The notes beneath the pieces were generated by a model that searched no databases, had not been told where the DNA came from, and saw only the letters and a program-made list of their open reading frames with translations. Positions 62,716-64,000 of a stretch of DNA of 64,000 nucleotides are shown here, one piece after another. Source of the stretch: Niabella ginsenosidivorans (GTDB taxonomy: Bacteria > Bacteroidota > Bacteroidia > Chitinophagales > Chitinophagaceae); the NCBI RefSeq assembly GCF_001654455.1, contig NZ_CP015772.1:4092001-4156000 (forward strand). Reading direction: 5' to 3'. The translations under genes and the position numbers were made by a program. Every line of letters starts with the position of its first letter. The stretch's first letter is position 1.

Positions 62716-63621
62716 ATGTTGGGCGTAATCATACTGGGGAACAATTCTGCCGTACCAGCGTTTGACCGGCATCCGACCAGCCAGTTGCTGACCATGCCAA
62801 ACCGGAAATTTCTGATCGATTGCGGGGAAGGTACCCAGATACAGCTGATCCGGTACAAGATCCGCCGCAGCCGTATTTCGCATATCTTTATCTCCCACCT
62901 TCATGGCGACCATTATTTTGGACTGGCTGGGTTGCTCAATTCTTTTTCCCTGCTGGGCCGGCAACAGGAACTGCATGTAAGCGGCCCCGCAGGATTGCAG
63001 GAGATCCTGGAAATGCAGTTCAGGGCAGCTCATACAGAAATGGCTTATCCTCTCTATTTTCATACTATCCGGCAGGCAGGATACCTGATGACCGTTGACG
63101 ATGTGGAGATCAGTTGTTTTAAAACCGATCACCGCATAGAATGTTATGGTTTTGTATTCCGCGAAAAGAAAAACCCCAGAAGCATTGACCCCGAAGCCGT
63201 AAAAAAGCACAATATCCAATACAGCTGGTTTGAAACCCTGCAACAGGGCAAGGATTATAAAGCACCGGACGGAAGTATTATAAGAAATGAGTTGCTCACT
63301 TTTGAAGCGCCCAAAGGAAAAACCTACGCATTTTGTGCAGATACCAAATATGATGAGTCTTTTATACCAGACATCAAAGATGCGGATATGATCTATCATG
63401 AAACCACTTACCTTGAGAATTTTAGGGACCAGGCAGTAAAACGCTTTCATTCTACCAGCAAACAGGCAGCTTTGATCGCACAAAAGGCCCATGTAAAAAA
63501 ATTGCTGATCGGGCACTTCAGCAGCCGCTATGATGAACTGGACGATTTTCAGAAGGAAGCCCGCGAAATTTTTCCCAATACAGACCTGGCACTGGAAGGC
63601 GTTTGCTACAGGATGCCGTGA
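62716..63621 (+). CDS. rnz: Ribonuclease Z
   Basis: The 301-residue metallo-beta-lactamase-fold enzyme removes the 3' trailer of tRNA precursors. It shows the opening IILGNNSAVPAFDRHPTSQL, IDCGEGTQIQLIRY, the metal motif ISHLHGDHYFGLAGLL, FCADTKYDESF and IYHETTYLENF, and the last ligand in GHFSSRY. The length is normal for the short form. It is cotranscribed with the STAS gene. Confidence 0.95.
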   Translation: MLGVIILGNNSAVPAFDRHPTSQLLTMPNRKFLIDCGEGTQIQLIRYKIRRSRISHIFISHLHGDHYFGLAGLLNSFSLLGRQQELHVSGPAGLQEILEMQFRAAHTEMAYPLYFHTIRQAGYLMTVDDVEISCFKTDHRIECYGFVFREKKNPRSIDPEAVKKHNIQYSWFETLQQGKDYKAPDGSIIRNELLTFEAPKGKTYAFCADTKYDESFIPDIKDADMIYHETTYLENFRDQAVKRFHSTSKQAALIAQKAHVKKLLIGHFSSRYDELDDFQKEAREIFPNTDLALEGVCYRMP

Positions 63622-63877
63622 GAGCATTGGGTTATCAGTTCCCAGATTTCAATATTCAGTCCAATGACTATCGGAATCAACTCCCAGCTATCAACATCCG
63701 ATATGTAGTTTTATGTGATCTGTTTGTAGCAGGATAAGGCCTCACTGGTCTTACATAAACAGAGCGATCAAAAGGATTGCGCAAGACAGAACAAGTAACC
63801 CTGATTTTTTTTTACATTTACCTGAATTGTATTACAAGTGTGTATGCTGACTGACCTTATAATAAAAATGCTATGAT

Positions 63878-64000
63878 ATGGAAAACAGGTTAATAATAAC
63901 AGATGAACTGCTGCTTTCAAAAATATTACATATACGGAACAAGCGGATAATGATTGATCGTGATCTGGCTGAATTATATGGAGTGCCTGCCAACCGGCTA
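63878..64000 (+). CDS. ORF6N-domain protein, N-terminal part (cut by window edge)
   Basis: From ATG at 63878, 41 codons reach the window end without a stop. The sequence reads ENRLIITDELLLSKILHIRN and then KRIMIDRDLAELYGVPANRL, a close match to the ORF6N DNA-binding domain of phage and plasmid proteins (IRGQKVMLDRDLAELYGV type). Such genes lie in prophages, integrated elements or as isolated regulators. The upstream 256 bases hold degenerate word repeats. The rest of the gene is outside the window. Confidence 0.85.
   Translation, partial: MENRLIITDELLLSKILHIRNKRIMIDRDLAELYGVPANRL

Noticed and set aside
62710-63627. A 305-codon frame opposite rnz
   Set aside because: It is a shadow of the rnz coding strand and lacks a domain.
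1-64000. tRNA, rRNA and CRISPR arrays
   Set aside because: By eye I found no cloverleaf with a GTTC-type T arm, no rRNA core and no regularly spaced repeats; a covariance search could still find a small RNA.

Overview
The window reads as chromosome from a Bacteroidota bacterium, most likely Chitinophagaceae. This is inferred from an Oar-type TonB-dependent receptor, an ECF sigma/anti-sigma/outer-membrane-protein operon, many short lipoproteins, LytTR and TPR proteins, a STAS-RNase Z pair beside clpC, and promoter -7 boxes of the Bacteroidota form TAnnTTTG. No rRNA, tRNA, CRISPR array, transposase or prophage was found. Two genes are cut by the window edges: a TPR protein at the left and an ORF6N protein at the right.

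Layout. 1-5.5 kb: TPR protein, small lipoproteins, a decayed GHL10/amidase chimera, an EncFtn-type ferritin without an encapsulin shell gene, and a DUF3298 lipoprotein. 5.5-9.7 kb: an ECF sigma operon with two paralogous beta-barrel proteins. 10-14 kb: rodA, mrdA and rnhA (cell elongation; RNase HI). 14-15 kb: a DUF4846 lipoprotein. 15.1-19.1 kb: an accessory islet with a RES/Xre toxin-antitoxin pair, a SymE-like toxin with a partner, a tandemly duplicated HTH regulator and several palindromic repeats. 19-31 kb: TonB receptor, ribBA, an L,D-transpeptidase, guaB, zwf, dprA with an ankyrin pseudogene upstream, and an aldehyde dehydrogenase. 32-37 kb: a YegP-like protein, a LiaF/LytS/LytTR envelope-stress operon and adenine deaminase. 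37-43 kb: a GH18-CE4-GT2 polysaccharide enzyme, two poorly known genes (one with a HEPN-like end) and a divergent HTH regulator. 43-47 kb: trmD, an S4 protein, a GxxExxY pseudogene enclosed by inverted repeats, an M20 dipeptidase and a GreA/B-C-like protein. 47-55 kb: a complete RND efflux system (adaptor, pump, TolC-like channel) downstream of its own two-component system. 55-64 kb: a TIM-barrel protein, a fatty acid hydroxylase operon with a clear operator, a CE4 lipoprotein, clpC, STAS, rnz and the ORF6N gene.

How it works together: most of the window is housekeeping and envelope biology (elongasome, efflux, envelope stress, polysaccharide). The unusual material lies in four places. The 15-19 kb islet combines toxins and duplicated regulators. 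A 523-bp GxxExxY cassette at 44.7-45.2 kb has 17-bp terminal inverted repeats. The RND pump carries a canonical EF-hand loop in its central cytoplasmic segment. Several intergenic regions carry ordered or palindromic repeat families. Several genes are visibly decaying (2.3-2.9 kb, 30.1-30.5 kb, 44.7-45.1 kb).
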